NCBI RefSeq assembly: GCF_031432315.1
Contig: NZ_JAVKGO010000006.1
Coordinates: 62,001-126,000 of the forward strand
Source: Serpentinicella sp031432315
Lineage (GTDB): Bacteria; Bacillota; Clostridia; Peptostreptococcales; Natronincolaceae
DNA: 64,000 nt
Reading direction: 5' to 3'
The notes under the pieces were generated by a model. That model was not told the origin of the DNA. It did no database searches and saw nothing but the letters and a program-made list of their open reading frames with translations. Shown here piece after piece: positions 8,783 to 17,939 of the stretch; position 1 is the first letter of the stretch, and every line of letters starts with the position of its first letter. The position numbers were made by a program, and so were the translations under genes.

Positions 8783-9352
8783 ATGATCTTGTTAATTGAT
8801 AATTACGATTCCTTTACCTATAACTTGTATCAATATTTAGGCGCCTTTGATAAGGTTACTGTTGTTAGAAATGATCAGATATCTACAAAAGAGATTTACT
8901 CATTAAACCCAGACAAAATTGTTATTTCTCCAGGCCCCAAAACACCTAATGAAGCAGGGAATTGCATTCCTATAATTAAAGATTTATGTCATTCTGTTCC
9001 TATTTTGGGTATTTGCTTAGGTCACCAGTGCATCGGTCAGGCTTTTGGTGCTCGAATCGTCTATGCAAAAGCACTTTATCACGGTAAAACTTCCGAAATC
9101 ACCCATACTTCTAATGCTATTTTTAATAATATTCCTAACCCTGTAACTGTGGCTAGGTATCACTCTTTAGTTGTGGATGATCAATCTTTACCAAACTGTT
9201 TTAACATATTATCCAAAACTAATGAAGGAGAAATTATGGCTATGACTCACAAGATCTACCCTTTAACTGGGTTGCAATTTCATCCCGAGTCGATTTCTAC
9301 AAAATATGGGTTTCAGATGATACAAAACTTTGCTGAAGGAAAGGAGATATAA
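8783..9352 (+). CDS. trpG: Anthranilate synthase component II (glutamine amidotransferase)
   Basis: A 189-residue class I glutamine amidotransferase that supplies ammonia to TrpE. The nucleophile Cys78 lies in GICLGHQCIG, and the His167/Glu169 pair lies in FHPES near the C terminus. The N terminus ILLIDNYDSFTYNLYQYL is that of the TrpG/PabA family. It is separate from trpD, not fused to it. A strong AAAGGAGG precedes the ATG, 18 bases after trpE. In many Firmicutes this subunit also serves p-aminobenzoate synthase; whether that holds here cannot be seen. Confidence 0.96.
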   Translation: MILLIDNYDSFTYNLYQYLGAFDKVTVVRNDQISTKEIYSLNPDKIVISPGPKTPNEAGNCIPIIKDLCHSVPILGICLGHQCIGQAFGARIVYAKALYHGKTSEITHTSNAIFNNIPNPVTVARYHSLVVDDQSLPNCFNILSKTNEGEIMAMTHKIYPLTGLQFHPESISTKYGFQMIQNFAEGKEI

Positions 9353-9353
9353 G

Positions 9354-10376
9354 ATGCTTCATGAATTAACGATTAAACTAATGCGAGGATATGATTTATC
9401 GGGAAAAGAAATGTATGCTGCACTCGAAGAAATATTATCCAAAAATGCTAACCAAGTAATCGCTGGGGCATTTTTAACAGCTTTGGCAATTAAAGGCGCA
9501 ACGGTAGATGAAATTACTAGTGGAACAAAGTTTTTAAGAAATAACTGTTTACAGGTTCATTTAGACTACCCTTTCACACTAGACACCTGCGGCACCGGCG
9601 GGGATGGAAGCAATACTTACAACATTTCTACCGCAGTTGCCTTCGTTGCAGCAGCTGCTGGGGTTATCGTAGTTAAACACGGCAATCGTTCTATTTCAAG
9701 TAAAAGCGGCAGTGCAGATGTTTTAGAAAAATTAGGGGTTAACTTATCTCAATCCCCGGAAGAAATAAAAGTTTCCCTACAAAAACATGGAATAAGCTTT
9801 CTCTTTGCACCCTTATTCCACAAAACCATGAAAAACATCGGTACTGTCAGAAAAGAACTGGGCTTTAGAACCATTTTTAATATTTTAGGTCCCCTCTCTA
9901 ATCCGGCCAGTACTAAAGGGCAGGTGTTAGGGGTTTTCGATGCAAAACTGACTGAACCTTTAGCAAAAGTGTTACATAACTTAGGCGTCCGCCGTGCATT
10001 AGTGGTCTATGGCATGGATGGAATGGACGAAATAACCGTTACAACAAAAACTAAGGTAACAGAACTAAATAATGGTGTAGTATCTACCTATTATATTTCC
10101 CCTGAAGATTACGGTATATCCCCTTGCTCCTCTACAGAACTGCTTGGGGGGGATGCTTCCCATAATGCTAACATTATTAAAAATTTATTTCGTGGTGCCT
10201 CTGGTCCAAAAAGAGATATTTTAGTTTTAAACAGCGCTGCAGCCCTATATGTGGCTGGAAAATGCCCTACTATAAAAGAAGGGGTTCATTATGCTAAAAA
10301 CCTTCTAGATTCTGGCCTTGTTTATAATAAATTCATTCAATTTACAAATAAAGGAGATGATTCCATTGTTTCTTGA
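9354..10376 (+). CDS. trpD: Anthranilate phosphoribosyltransferase
   Basis: A 340-residue enzyme joining anthranilate to PRPP. The glycine-rich DTCGTGGDGSNTYNIST motif and KHGNRSISSKSGSADVLEKLG (about residues 80-125) form the PRPP and anthranilate sites. The frame is open eight codons further upstream, but AAAGGAG lies a few bases before the ATG at 9354, one base after the trpG stop, and the protein then starts MLHELTIKLMRGYDLSG as in the family. Its end overlaps the start of trpC by 11 bases, indicating translational coupling. Confidence 0.96.
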   Translation: MLHELTIKLMRGYDLSGKEMYAALEEILSKNANQVIAGAFLTALAIKGATVDEITSGTKFLRNNCLQVHLDYPFTLDTCGTGGDGSNTYNISTAVAFVAAAAGVIVVKHGNRSISSKSGSADVLEKLGVNLSQSPEEIKVSLQKHGISFLFAPLFHKTMKNIGTVRKELGFRTIFNILGPLSNPASTKGQVLGVFDAKLTEPLAKVLHNLGVRRALVVYGMDGMDEITVTTKTKVTELNNGVVSTYYISPEDYGISPCSSTELLGGDASHNANIIKNLFRGASGPKRDILVLNSAAALYVAGKCPTIKEGVHYAKNLLDSGLVYNKFIQFTNKGDDSIVS

Positions 10377-11145
10377 AAAAATTATTGCAAAAAAAAGAGA
10401 AAGCCTTACACTTCGAAAACAACAACTTCCCTTATTTGAAATTTTAGATAAGCTACCTGCCACAAACTCAGAAAAAAAATTTTACAATGAAGTTGCAGCA
10501 AAAGGCTTATCTATTATCGGAGAAATTAAACGGGCTTCCCCTTCTAAAGGAACAATTAAAAAGGATTTATTGATTAATAAAATTGTTGAAAACTATGCAG
10601 AATGTGTTCGTTGTATTTCTGTATTAACAGAGGAAAATTACTTTTTAGGTTCTCCTAATGATTTAGTACAGGTTTATACACGTACTTCTTTACCCCTTTT
10701 ACGTAAAGATTTTATTGTGGATCCCTACCAAATCTATGAAGCAAAGTATTTAGGTGCTCATTGTGTCCTGTTGATTGCTTCCATTTTAGATAAAAAAACC
10801 TTAAAATCATTCAATGATCTTGCCAAAAGTCTTGGGCTTGACACATTAATCGAAGTGCATAGTGAATCAGATATTGAAAAAGCCCACTACGCAGATGCCA
10901 CAATTATAGGTATTAATAACCGAGATCTCACCGACTTTACCGTTGACATTAAAAAAACCTTAGGGCTTCGTCCTCTTATTTCCTCAGATATTTTAGTTGT
11001 TAGCGAAAGTGGTATTCAGTCAAAAGAAGATATTCAAATACTAAAGCAGACAAAAATTGATGGGGTTCTAATAGGAGAAACCTTTATGCGTAGTCCGAAC
11101 ATTAAAAACACTGCCTTGGAGTTGATTGCAGCCTATGACGCCTAA
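10366..11145 (+). CDS. trpC: Indole-3-glycerol phosphate synthase
   Basis: A TIM-barrel enzyme that closes the indole ring of CdRP. Motifs EIKRASPSKG, LLRKDFIVDPYQIYEAK, INNRDLTDF and VSESGI are all present. An in-frame ATG at 10357 abuts its Shine-Dalgarno AAAGGAG with no spacing. The TTG at 10366 lies nine bases from it and gives MFLEKIIAKKRESL, the usual family N terminus, so it is preferred (259 aa). The start lies inside the end of trpD and the end overlaps trpF, so translation is coupled through the operon. Confidence 0.94.
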   Translation: MFLEKIIAKKRESLTLRKQQLPLFEILDKLPATNSEKKFYNEVAAKGLSIIGEIKRASPSKGTIKKDLLINKIVENYAECVRCISVLTEENYFLGSPNDLVQVYTRTSLPLLRKDFIVDPYQIYEAKYLGAHCVLLIASILDKKTLKSFNDLAKSLGLDTLIEVHSESDIEKAHYADATIIGINNRDLTDFTVDIKKTLGLRPLISSDILVVSESGIQSKEDIQILKQTKIDGVLIGETFMRSPNIKNTALELIAAYDA

Positions 11146-11755
11146 AATTAAAATATGCGGCATTCAATATGAAAAAGAAATTCAAATGATCAATAATTAT
11201 CCTATTGATTATATCGGTTTTGTCTTTGCTCCTAGCAAAAGACATGTTACCCCGGATAAAGCCAAAATATTGATATCCAGCCTGCGCAAAAACATTAAAA
11301 CTGTAGGCGTCTTTGTTAACGAAAGTTCAAAGCATATAAACCATATTGTTTCCCACTGTAATTTAGACATTATTCAACTCCACGGAAATGAAAATGATGA
11401 TTTTTGTACCCAATTCATTAAACCGATCTGGAAGAGCATTAGCATAAAAAATGCTGCTTCTTTTGATCTAATTAATCACTATACTACGCCACAGGGCTTT
11501 CTTTTAGATGCATCACTCCCTAGATTAGCAGGTGGAACCGGTACCACATTTGACTGGACACTATCCACAGGCTTTTCCCAGGGCCACTTTATTATATTAG
11601 CTGGTGGATTAAACGCCGAAAATATACGCTCGGCTATTAACATTGTCAGACCTCATGTTATTGATGTAAGCTCTGGCGTTGAGAGAAATAACATGAAATG
11701 TGAAAAACAAATTGATACTTTTGTTAGGAGGGTAAAAAACCATGAAATTAAATAG
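11135..11755 (+). CDS. trpF: Phosphoribosylanthranilate isomerase
   Basis: A 206-residue TIM-barrel isomerase converting PRA to CdRP. The catalytic Cys sits in KIKICGI at the N terminus and the general-acid Asp in LLDASLPRLAGGTG. The phosphate-binding LAGGLNAENI and DVSSGVE motifs are intact. Two starts are possible: ATG at 11135, which matches the family N terminus but is 13 bases from GGAG, or TTG at 11126, four bases from it. I chose the ATG. The gene overlaps both trpC and trpB by 11 to 14 bases. Confidence 0.93.
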   Translation: MTPKIKICGIQYEKEIQMINNYPIDYIGFVFAPSKRHVTPDKAKILISSLRKNIKTVGVFVNESSKHINHIVSHCNLDIIQLHGNENDDFCTQFIKPIWKSISIKNAASFDLINHYTTPQGFLLDASLPRLAGGTGTTFDWTLSTGFSQGHFIILAGGLNAENIRSAINIVRPHVIDVSSGVERNNMKCEKQIDTFVRRVKNHEIK

Positions 11756-12944
11756 AAAATTTGGTCAATTTGGTGGCCAATATGTTCCAGAAACATTAAT
11801 GAATCCTTTAAAAGCTTTGGAAGATGCTTATTTAAAATGTATGGATAATCCGCAGTTTAAAAAAGAATATTTATATTACTTAAAAGAATACGTAGGTCGA
11901 CCGACGTCCTTGTTTTTTGCCGAAAGACTTTCCCGAAAATTAGGTGGTGCAAAAATATATTTGAAACGGGAAGATTTAAATCACACTGGGGCCCATAAAA
12001 TAAATAACGTTATCGGGCAACTGCTTTTAGCTAAATATATGGGCAAAACAAAAGTCATTGCTGAAACTGGAGCAGGTCAACATGGGGTAGCCACGGCAAC
12101 AGGGGCTGCATTATTTGATATGGAATGTACGGTTTTTATGGGCGAAGAGGATATTGAAAGACAAAAACTAAATGTTTTTCGTATGGAATTATTAGGGGCA
12201 AAGGTTATTCCCGTTTCTTCAGGCTCTAAAACCTTAAAGGACGCTACTAATGAAGCGATCCGCTCTTGGGTTTCCCATGTTGAAGATACTTTTTATGTTA
12301 TTGGCTCCGTTGTTGGCCCCCACCCATATCCAACGATGGTTCGTGAATTTCAAAAAATTATTGGAGAAGAAACAAGGAAACAAATTTTAAATAAAGAGAG
12401 GCGCCTCCCAGACACGATTATTGCTTGTGTTGGTGGTGGAAGTAATGCCATGGGGATTTTTTATCCTTTTTTACAGGATAGTACCGTTGAACTAATTGGT
12501 ATTGAAGCAGCCGGTGAAGGTATAGAAACGCAAAAGCATGCTGCAACACTGACTAAAGGCAGTGTTGGTGTACTTCATGGTATGAAGACCTATTTATTAC
12601 AAAGTCAGGATGGGCATATTATTCCTGCTCACTCTATTTCTGCTGGACTAGACTACCCAGGCATTGGCCCGGAGCATGCCTATCTGCATGACTCAAACAG
12701 AGTCAAGTATAAATGTATAACAGATATTGAAGCCTTAGATGCTTTTAGGTTTCTTACTAAAACAGAAGGAATTATTCCTGCAATAGAAAGTGCTCATGCC
12801 ATTGCTTATGCTTGTAAACTTGCTAAAGAAATGGAGCAAAATAAAATAATTGTTATTAATCTTTCCGGGCGAGGAGATAAGGATGTTGATGCAATTCTTA
12901 ATAATAAAACCTACTTAGATAGATTGGAGGAAAACAATGAATAA
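11742..12944 (+). CDS. trpB: Tryptophan synthase beta chain
   Basis: A 400-residue PLP enzyme that joins indole and serine. The PLP lysine lies in NHTGAHKINN (about residue 86) and the phosphate cup in CVGGGSNAMG (about 225-236). The start MKLNRKFGQFGGQYVPETL is canonical for TrpB type 1. AGGAGG precedes the ATG, which lies inside the last codons of trpF. The gene ends eight bases inside trpA. Length and motifs show a complete enzyme that pairs with TrpA. Confidence 0.97.
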   Translation: MKLNRKFGQFGGQYVPETLMNPLKALEDAYLKCMDNPQFKKEYLYYLKEYVGRPTSLFFAERLSRKLGGAKIYLKREDLNHTGAHKINNVIGQLLLAKYMGKTKVIAETGAGQHGVATATGAALFDMECTVFMGEEDIERQKLNVFRMELLGAKVIPVSSGSKTLKDATNEAIRSWVSHVEDTFYVIGSVVGPHPYPTMVREFQKIIGEETRKQILNKERRLPDTIIACVGGGSNAMGIFYPFLQDSTVELIGIEAAGEGIETQKHAATLTKGSVGVLHGMKTYLLQSQDGHIIPAHSISAGLDYPGIGPEHAYLHDSNRVKYKCITDIEALDAFRFLTKTEGIIPAIESAHAIAYACKLAKEMEQNKIIVINLSGRGDKDVDAILNNKTYLDRLEENNE

Positions 12945-13716
12945 ATTAGAAGAAACTTTCTCAACGCTTAAAAAACAAAATAGAAAAGCTTTTATGCCTT
13001 TTATCACCGCAGGTTTTCCTAATATTCAAAAGACCGAGATGCTTATTTATGCACTTAAAGATTTTGGTGCCAATATTATTGAACTAGGTATTCCCTACTC
13101 TGACCCGCTTGCTGATGGTCCTGTTATCCAAAGCGCCAACCAAATTGCTTTAGACAAGGGTATTACCATCAAAGATATATTCAACTGTATAGAAAAAGTT
13201 CGTGAAAAAACAAAAATTCCTATTGTTCTTTTGGTTTATTATAATTCCATTCTTGCTTATGGCATTGAAAAGTTTTTATCCGCTTGCACGTCTGCAGAAG
13301 TTCATGGTTTAGTTGTACCAGATTTACCTCTTGAGGAAAGAGATGAGCTTTTACCTTATTGTATAAAAAATGATATTGCCCTCATCCCTTTGGTGTCCCC
13401 TACCTCTATAGGGCGTACTAAAAATATAATTAGTCAGAGTCAAGGCTTTGTCTATTGTGTATCCTCCTTAGGTGTCACTGGGTCAAGAAAAAACTTCAGC
13501 AAAAATACAGAAGATTTTCTTAAGTACGTAAGGGAGCAAACATCTTTGCCTCTAGCTTTAGGCTTTGGCATCTCCTCCAAAGAGGACGTTCATCGATTTA
13601 AGCCTTATGTGGATGGTATTATTGTAGGTTCTGCGCTCATAAAAAAAATTGATGAAAGTAATGGCAATATAGACGAAATTGGAAACTTTGTTAGAAGCTT
13701 AGATATAGCTTTATAA
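12937..13716 (+). CDS. trpA: Tryptophan synthase alpha chain
   Basis: A 259-residue TIM-barrel enzyme that cleaves indole-3-glycerol phosphate to indole, which is channelled to TrpB. Catalytic Glu and Asp lie in IIELGIPYSDPLADGP (about residues 48-63). The GFGISSKEDV and GIIVGSALI phosphate-binding segments are intact. TTGGAGG lies upstream of the ATG, and the gene overlaps trpB by eight bases. It is the last gene of the operon, followed by a strong terminator. Confidence 0.97.
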   Translation: MNKLEETFSTLKKQNRKAFMPFITAGFPNIQKTEMLIYALKDFGANIIELGIPYSDPLADGPVIQSANQIALDKGITIKDIFNCIEKVREKTKIPIVLLVYYNSILAYGIEKFLSACTSAEVHGLVVPDLPLEERDELLPYCIKNDIALIPLVSPTSIGRTKNIISQSQGFVYCVSSLGVTGSRKNFSKNTEDFLKYVREQTSLPLALGFGISSKEDVHRFKPYVDGIIVGSALIKKIDESNGNIDEIGNFVRSLDIAL

Positions 13717-13775
13717 CCTTACATTTTTTTTACAAATTTTTAATGATAAATAAAGAGGTTGTTAGCCTAAAAATT

Positions 13776-13820
13776 AAAAACAGGTAGGTTGTTTATTCTA
13801 TAACCTGCCTGTTTTTAGTA
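13776..13820. terminator. Bidirectional terminator between trpA and the dUTPase-like gene
   Basis: A 15-bp stem (AAAAACAGGTAGGTT / AACCTGCCTGTTTTT) is flanked by A and T tracts, so it can serve both converging genes. Confidence 0.88.
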
Positions 13821-13823
13821 AAC

Positions 13824-14312
13824 CTAATATCCATCATTTTGTCTTTGATGATTAATTTGATTTTTTTCAAGATATGATTGCAGTATTTCATCCCCTTTAA
13901 AGGTAAGTTTCCTCCCCAATGCGAAAAAAGTTTCAAATAGATCTAAATAGGTTTCTTCTGTTAGCTCATTTTTAAATTGAATAGTCTTTTCAAAAACGTC
14001 ACAGAAAAGTTCATTTATTTCTTTATGACAATCTAATAAGTCCACCTTTGAGATTACATAACCTTTATCAAGCCCTATGCTTAATATAAAATGTAGACAA
14101 TCTACATATTCTTCTAAAATAATCTCTCTTTCCGAAGGTCCTTTTACGCTCCAAAATTTAAAGCTTCTAGTTTCGTTTGCTAATTCCCCAAGTTCAACTA
14201 ACAGCGCTAAAATTTTTTCTGTTGTTAAATCTTTTCCTTGGATTTCATTACTCTCTGCTATTTTTTTATCAAGTTGACTTTGTATGTAAAACATTTGGTG
14301 TAGTTCCATCAT
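13824..14312 (-). CDS. dUTPase-like protein (dimeric, all-alpha NTP pyrophosphohydrolase)
   Basis: A 162-residue helical protein of the dimeric dUTPase family (MazG-like superfamily), which hydrolyses dUTP or related nucleotides with Mg2+. The metal-binding acidic pairs are visible as ELGELANETRSFKFW (about residues 41-55) and ILEEYVDCLHFIL (about 66-78). The frame is open four codons upstream, but GGAGG sits five bases before the ATG at 14312. It is divergent from argH and convergent with trpA. A role in keeping dUTP out of DNA is expected from the family; no substrate test is possible from sequence. Confidence 0.85.
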   Translation of the reverse strand: MMELHQMFYIQSQLDKKIAESNEIQGKDLTTEKILALLVELGELANETRSFKFWSVKGPSEREIILEEYVDCLHFILSIGLDKGYVISKVDLLDCHKEINELFCDVFEKTIQFKNELTEETYLDLFETFFALGRKLTFKGDEILQSYLEKNQINHQRQNDGY

Positions 14313-14487
14313 TAATACCTCCAAAATTTCTAACCTTTTTTAAACCATTGTCTATTTTATCATATGCCTTTTACAGTGAAAAGGAGAATTCCTCCTTTTA
14401 AGTTGACTTTTACAATTTTGTACTATACTCTATTTGTATATAATATTGATATAGCAATGTAAATGCAATAAAAGGAGGTCTCTTTTA

Positions 14488-15882
14488 ATGAGTAATGAGA
14501 AAAAAGATAAGGCTTTATGGAGCGGTCGATTTTCTAGTACACCAGCGGATATTATGCAAAAATTTAGTCAATCTTTAGATATGGACTGGCGCTTTTATAA
14601 GCATGATATTCTTGGAAGTAAAGCCCATGCAAAAATGCTTGGACATATTGGTATTTTAAAGCCCGATGAACTTAATAAAATTACCAAAGCTTTTGATGAA
14701 ATTGAAGAAGAAATAACCAACGGAGAATTCTATCCTACAATTTCTCTAGAAGATGTCCACATGAATATTGAAGCAAGATTAATCGAGAAGCTTGGCCCTC
14801 TTGGCGCAAAAATCCATACTGGAAGATCTCGAAATGATCAGGTGGCAACAGATTATAGATTATATATGAAAGATGCTATTGAAGGTATTCAATCGAAATT
14901 AAACTTATTCTTGAATACAATTATTGAGAAAGTGCAGGAAGATATTGACGTTATTATTCCTGGGTTCACCCACCTTCAGCATGCACAGCCTATATCCTTA
15001 GGCCACTATTGGATGGCATTTTTTTGGAAATTTCATAGAGACTTAAAAAGATTTCAAATTGCATACGAGACAACTGATATAAATCCTTTGGGCTCCGGTG
15101 CTTTAGCTGGATCGACACTTCCATTAGATAGGGAATTTACTAAAAATGAATTGCATTTTTCTAATATTACAGAGAATAGTTTAGATACTGTATCTGACCG
15201 GGACTACTTATTAGAATTTTTATTCGCTGCATCTACCTTTGTATTGCATACTAGTCGGCTTAGTGAAGACTTGATTATTTGGAATACATCTGAATTTGAT
15301 TTTATCGAGCTTTCTAACGCTTTTTGTACCGGCTCAAGTATGATGCCCAACAAAAAGAATCCTGATGCATTAGAACTTACCCGAGGAAAAACTAGTGGTG
15401 TACTTAGTAGCCTGTATGACCTTATGATTAATACAAAAGGTCTATCATTAACATATAACCGGGATCTTCAAGAAGACAAACGACCTGTTTTTTACTCAAT
15501 AGAAACAGTAAATATGATTTTAGATATAATGACCCCTTTAATTAAAGGTATTCGTGTAAAAGAAGAAAGTATTGCCCATCATTTGAATAAAGGATTTTTG
15601 TTAGCTACGGATGTTGCAGAATATTTAGTATTGAAAGGCGTTCCTTTCAGAGATACCCATAGCATCGTTGGAAGGTTAGTTCAATACTGTTTAAAAGAAA
15701 ACAAAACACTTGAAACCCTTTCTATTGAAGAGTGGAAGACGCAGCATACTGCTTTTGATTCTGATATATTAAGTATACTTTCTCCTCGTTCAGCGGTTGA
15801 TCGAAGAAGTACTTTTGGTGGTACAGCTAGAACCGAAGTCAAAAGACAAATAGAAAAAGCAAAAGCTTTATTGAACTTGTAA
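14488..15882 (+). CDS. argH: Argininosuccinate lyase
   Basis: A 464-residue member of the fumarase/aspartase superfamily that splits argininosuccinate into arginine and fumarate. The signature GSSMMPNKKNPDALE (about residues 280-295) and the TGRSRNDQVATD motif near residue 110 are intact. AAAGGAGG lies upstream of the ATG. It stands alone: argG, its usual partner, is not adjacent, so arginine genes must be dispersed in this genome or argininosuccinate synthase lies elsewhere. It is followed by its own terminator. Confidence 0.96.
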   Translation: MSNEKKDKALWSGRFSSTPADIMQKFSQSLDMDWRFYKHDILGSKAHAKMLGHIGILKPDELNKITKAFDEIEEEITNGEFYPTISLEDVHMNIEARLIEKLGPLGAKIHTGRSRNDQVATDYRLYMKDAIEGIQSKLNLFLNTIIEKVQEDIDVIIPGFTHLQHAQPISLGHYWMAFFWKFHRDLKRFQIAYETTDINPLGSGALAGSTLPLDREFTKNELHFSNITENSLDTVSDRDYLLEFLFAASTFVLHTSRLSEDLIIWNTSEFDFIELSNAFCTGSSMMPNKKNPDALELTRGKTSGVLSSLYDLMINTKGLSLTYNRDLQEDKRPVFYSIETVNMILDIMTPLIKGIRVKEESIAHHLNKGFLLATDVAEYLVLKGVPFRDTHSIVGRLVQYCLKENKTLETLSIEEWKTQHTAFDSDILSILSPRSAVDRRSTFGGTARTEVKRQIEKAKALLNL

Positions 15883-15892
15883 AAAAATGAAT

Positions 15893-15936
15893 AACAAGTG
15901 CCTATTAAGGATAAACTTTTTAGGTGCTTTTTTTAT
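15893..15936 (+). terminator. Terminator of argH
   Basis: The inverted repeat AAGTGCCTA / TTAGGTGCTT, with a loop of about 15 bases, is followed by a run of T residues. Confidence 0.7.
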
Positions 15937-16018
15937 TTTTTGATTAATATAAATATAAAATGGATATAAATCAATTAGAGTTAATTTAATAAGCAAAATT
16001 TTTGAGGAGGTTTTATTA

Positions 16019-16396
16019 ATGAAAAGTATAGGACAATTATTTAGTAGCGGTGATTGGAAAGGAGAAAAGCATGTACCTGTCATTCATTGCCCTGATGAAG
16101 TAACTAAAAATGAGTCTTTTGACATTAAGATTTCTATTGGAGATGCCGTAAAACATCCCAATACTTTTGAACATTATATTTCATGGTTCAAAGTTTTCTT
16201 TCACCCAGAAGGGGGTAAGTTTCCTATTGAACTAGCAACATTTGATTTTTCAGCTCATGGGGAAAGCGAAAACTTTACTGGTTACGTTGGTCTAACAGAA
16301 GTACAACTAAGTAAATCAGGGACTATTTATGCGGTAAGTTATTGCAATATCCATGGTTTATGGGAAAATTCAAAAGAAGTTACAGTTAAGGAATAA
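16019..16396 (+). CDS. Superoxide reductase (neelaredoxin / class II desulfoferrodoxin type)
   Basis: A 125-residue non-haem iron protein that reduces superoxide to hydrogen peroxide, an oxygen defence typical of anaerobes. All expected iron ligands of the centre II site are visible: His18 in EKHVP, His46 and His52, and Cys109 with His112 in SYCNIHG. Glu16 and Lys17 beside the first His are the known functional pair. The N-terminal rubredoxin-like centre I domain of class I desulfoferrodoxins is absent, so it is the short form. GAGGAGG lies upstream of the ATG. It is monocistronic, with a terminator shared with the convergent patatin gene. Confidence 0.94.
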   Translation: MKSIGQLFSSGDWKGEKHVPVIHCPDEVTKNESFDIKISIGDAVKHPNTFEHYISWFKVFFHPEGGKFPIELATFDFSAHGESENFTGYVGLTEVQLSKSGTIYAVSYCNIHGLWENSKEVTVKE

Positions 16397-16441
16397 AAAG
16401 TATAGGGGATCGATTTTTAAATCGGTCCCTGTACTTTTTAT
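16395..16441. terminator. Bidirectional terminator between superoxide reductase and patatin genes
   Basis: An imperfect stem pairs AAAAAGTATAGGG-GATCGATTT with AAATCGGTCCCTGTACTTTTT, with A and T tracts on the two sides. Confidence 0.75.
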
Positions 16442-16497
16442 TAAGGCTTTTAATTCTGTGAAATTGTATAAAAACCGAAAATAAAATTGTATATTCT

Positions 16498-17700
16498 TTA
16501 AATATTAAATCCACCCTCATCATATATTAAAATTTCTACGACTTGGTTTAATAGACTTTGCTTTGTTCTCACTCCAGTGTTCCTTGTAGGTAAACCTCTT
16601 TTGTTAATATCCACTTTATTTTTCTTTTCTTCTATTTTATCCAGAAAATCATTTATTGAATAAAACATATATGCATCTATGTTGAGACTTTTTGCAACTT
16701 TTTCTAAAATTACAAGCATCAATGCGTCATACCCATCTTCTTTACTTAAACCTGTTAATGCAAACAATCTAGGGGCAATTTCTTCGAATATTAACCGCTT
16801 GTTTATACTGCAGTGGGGTATTTTAAATAAGACAGCCAATGATTTTATCGTTTCTTCCTTTAATGTCATAAAATAATTCCATGCCCGTTCTTCTTCGATC
16901 TTCTCATATAAATAATAATCTTTTCCCTTTAAATTTCTAAAACATTTCATTGTGTCAAAATACCCTAGTTTAAGGTTTTGCCTTATGTTCTCTCTAGAAA
17001 AATCTAAAATTCCCCCTAAAGATTTATTGGGCTGAACACAATGAATCTTAAGATCTTCTTTCATGACTTTCTTTGGAATTCTTCTTTTATTTAATTTAAC
17101 GACAACAATTTCCCGAAAGCCTTTTCTATATAGCATATCAACAGGAAGATTGTTGTATATGCCTCCATCTAAAAATTTTTTTCCATCTAATCTTTTTGAT
17201 TTAAAGACCGGCAAAAAAGAAGATGCAAGTAAATAATCACAAACTTTCCCCTCTGGGATATCTTCTTTAAAGAGTTGTAATGGCTTTAAATCCGTTAAGC
17301 AAACCGTTACTATTCCAAAGGTTTTAATTGATGTTCTTAATGTTTCCTCACATAGATGTCTTTTTATTAGTGCTTCTAAAGGACTCGTATCTACTCCAAA
17401 ATCTTTAATTATTTTTTTAAGTTCGTTGTACATTGCCATAACATTTTTTAGACTTTTTCTTTGTTGCGTTAATATGTCGTCTATTGCCATTACCTGACAC
17501 GGCGTAATGTTATACCATAAATCATAGGCAATTTCAAAGTTATCTTGCATGATTAGTGCGCCATTCAAAGCCCCTACTGAAGTGCCCGTAACACCATGGA
17601 AATCCATTCCTAGCTCCCTTAATGCTCTCCAAGCCCCAATCTGATAAGCACCTCTTGCACCTCCACCTTCAAGTGTTAAGCCTAACATACATACATTCAC
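16498..17700 (-). CDS. Patatin-like phospholipase family protein
   Basis: A 400-residue protein with an N-terminal patatin domain (about residues 7-200). The oxyanion-hole loop is EGGGARG (11-17), the nucleophile is Ser41 in GTSVGALNG, and the catalytic Asp178 lies in DGGIYNNLP. Such enzymes hydrolyse acyl groups from membrane lipids. Residues 200-400 form a helical C-terminal extension with no motif I recognise. There is no signal peptide, so it probably acts at the inner face of the membrane. AAGGG lies upstream of the ATG. It stands alone. Confidence 0.88.
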   Translation of the reverse strand: MNVCMLGLTLEGGGARGAYQIGAWRALRELGMDFHGVTGTSVGALNGALIMQDNFEIAYDLWYNITPCQVMAIDDILTQQRKSLKNVMAMYNELKKIIKDFGVDTSPLEALIKRHLCEETLRTSIKTFGIVTVCLTDLKPLQLFKEDIPEGKVCDYLLASSFLPVFKSKRLDGKKFLDGGIYNNLPVDMLYRKGFREIVVVKLNKRRIPKKVMKEDLKIHCVQPNKSLGGILDFSRENIRQNLKLGYFDTMKCFRNLKGKDYYLYEKIEEERAWNYFMTLKEETIKSLAVLFKIPHCSINKRLIFEEIAPRLFALTGLSKEDGYDALMLVILEKVAKSLNIDAYMFYSINDFLDKIEEKKNKVDINKRGLPTRNTGVRTKQSLLNQVVEILIYDEGGFNI

Positions 17701-17888
17701 GCCCTTTTAATCCTTCTTTTTTACTTAAATTACTTTAAAGTTCTTATAAAATACCATCTAGATTAAATTCAACTTACTTTACTGTGTAATTTCACATATG
17801 TTTATAGTATATCCAAATTATATAGCGCTTTATGTTAAAAGAATAAATGTCTCGTCTAAAAATTCATTAGAAAAATTGGATTTTATAG

Positions 17889-17934
17889 CAAACAAAAAAC
17901 CTGAGACAATATATTGTCTCAGGTTTTTTGTTTA
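17889..17934 (-). terminator. Terminator of the pyruvate:ferredoxin oxidoreductase gene
   Basis: A perfect palindrome of about 44 bases (AAAAAACCTGAGACAATA and its complement) lies five bases beyond the stop codon, with T-rich flanks on both strands. Confidence 0.9.
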
Positions 17935-17939
17935 AACTA

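Noticed and set aside
14381..14401. AAAAGGAG-AATT-CCTCCTTTT hairpin before argH as a terminator or riboswitch
   Set aside because: It lies between divergent genes where no terminator is needed and is too short for a known riboswitch; left unassigned.
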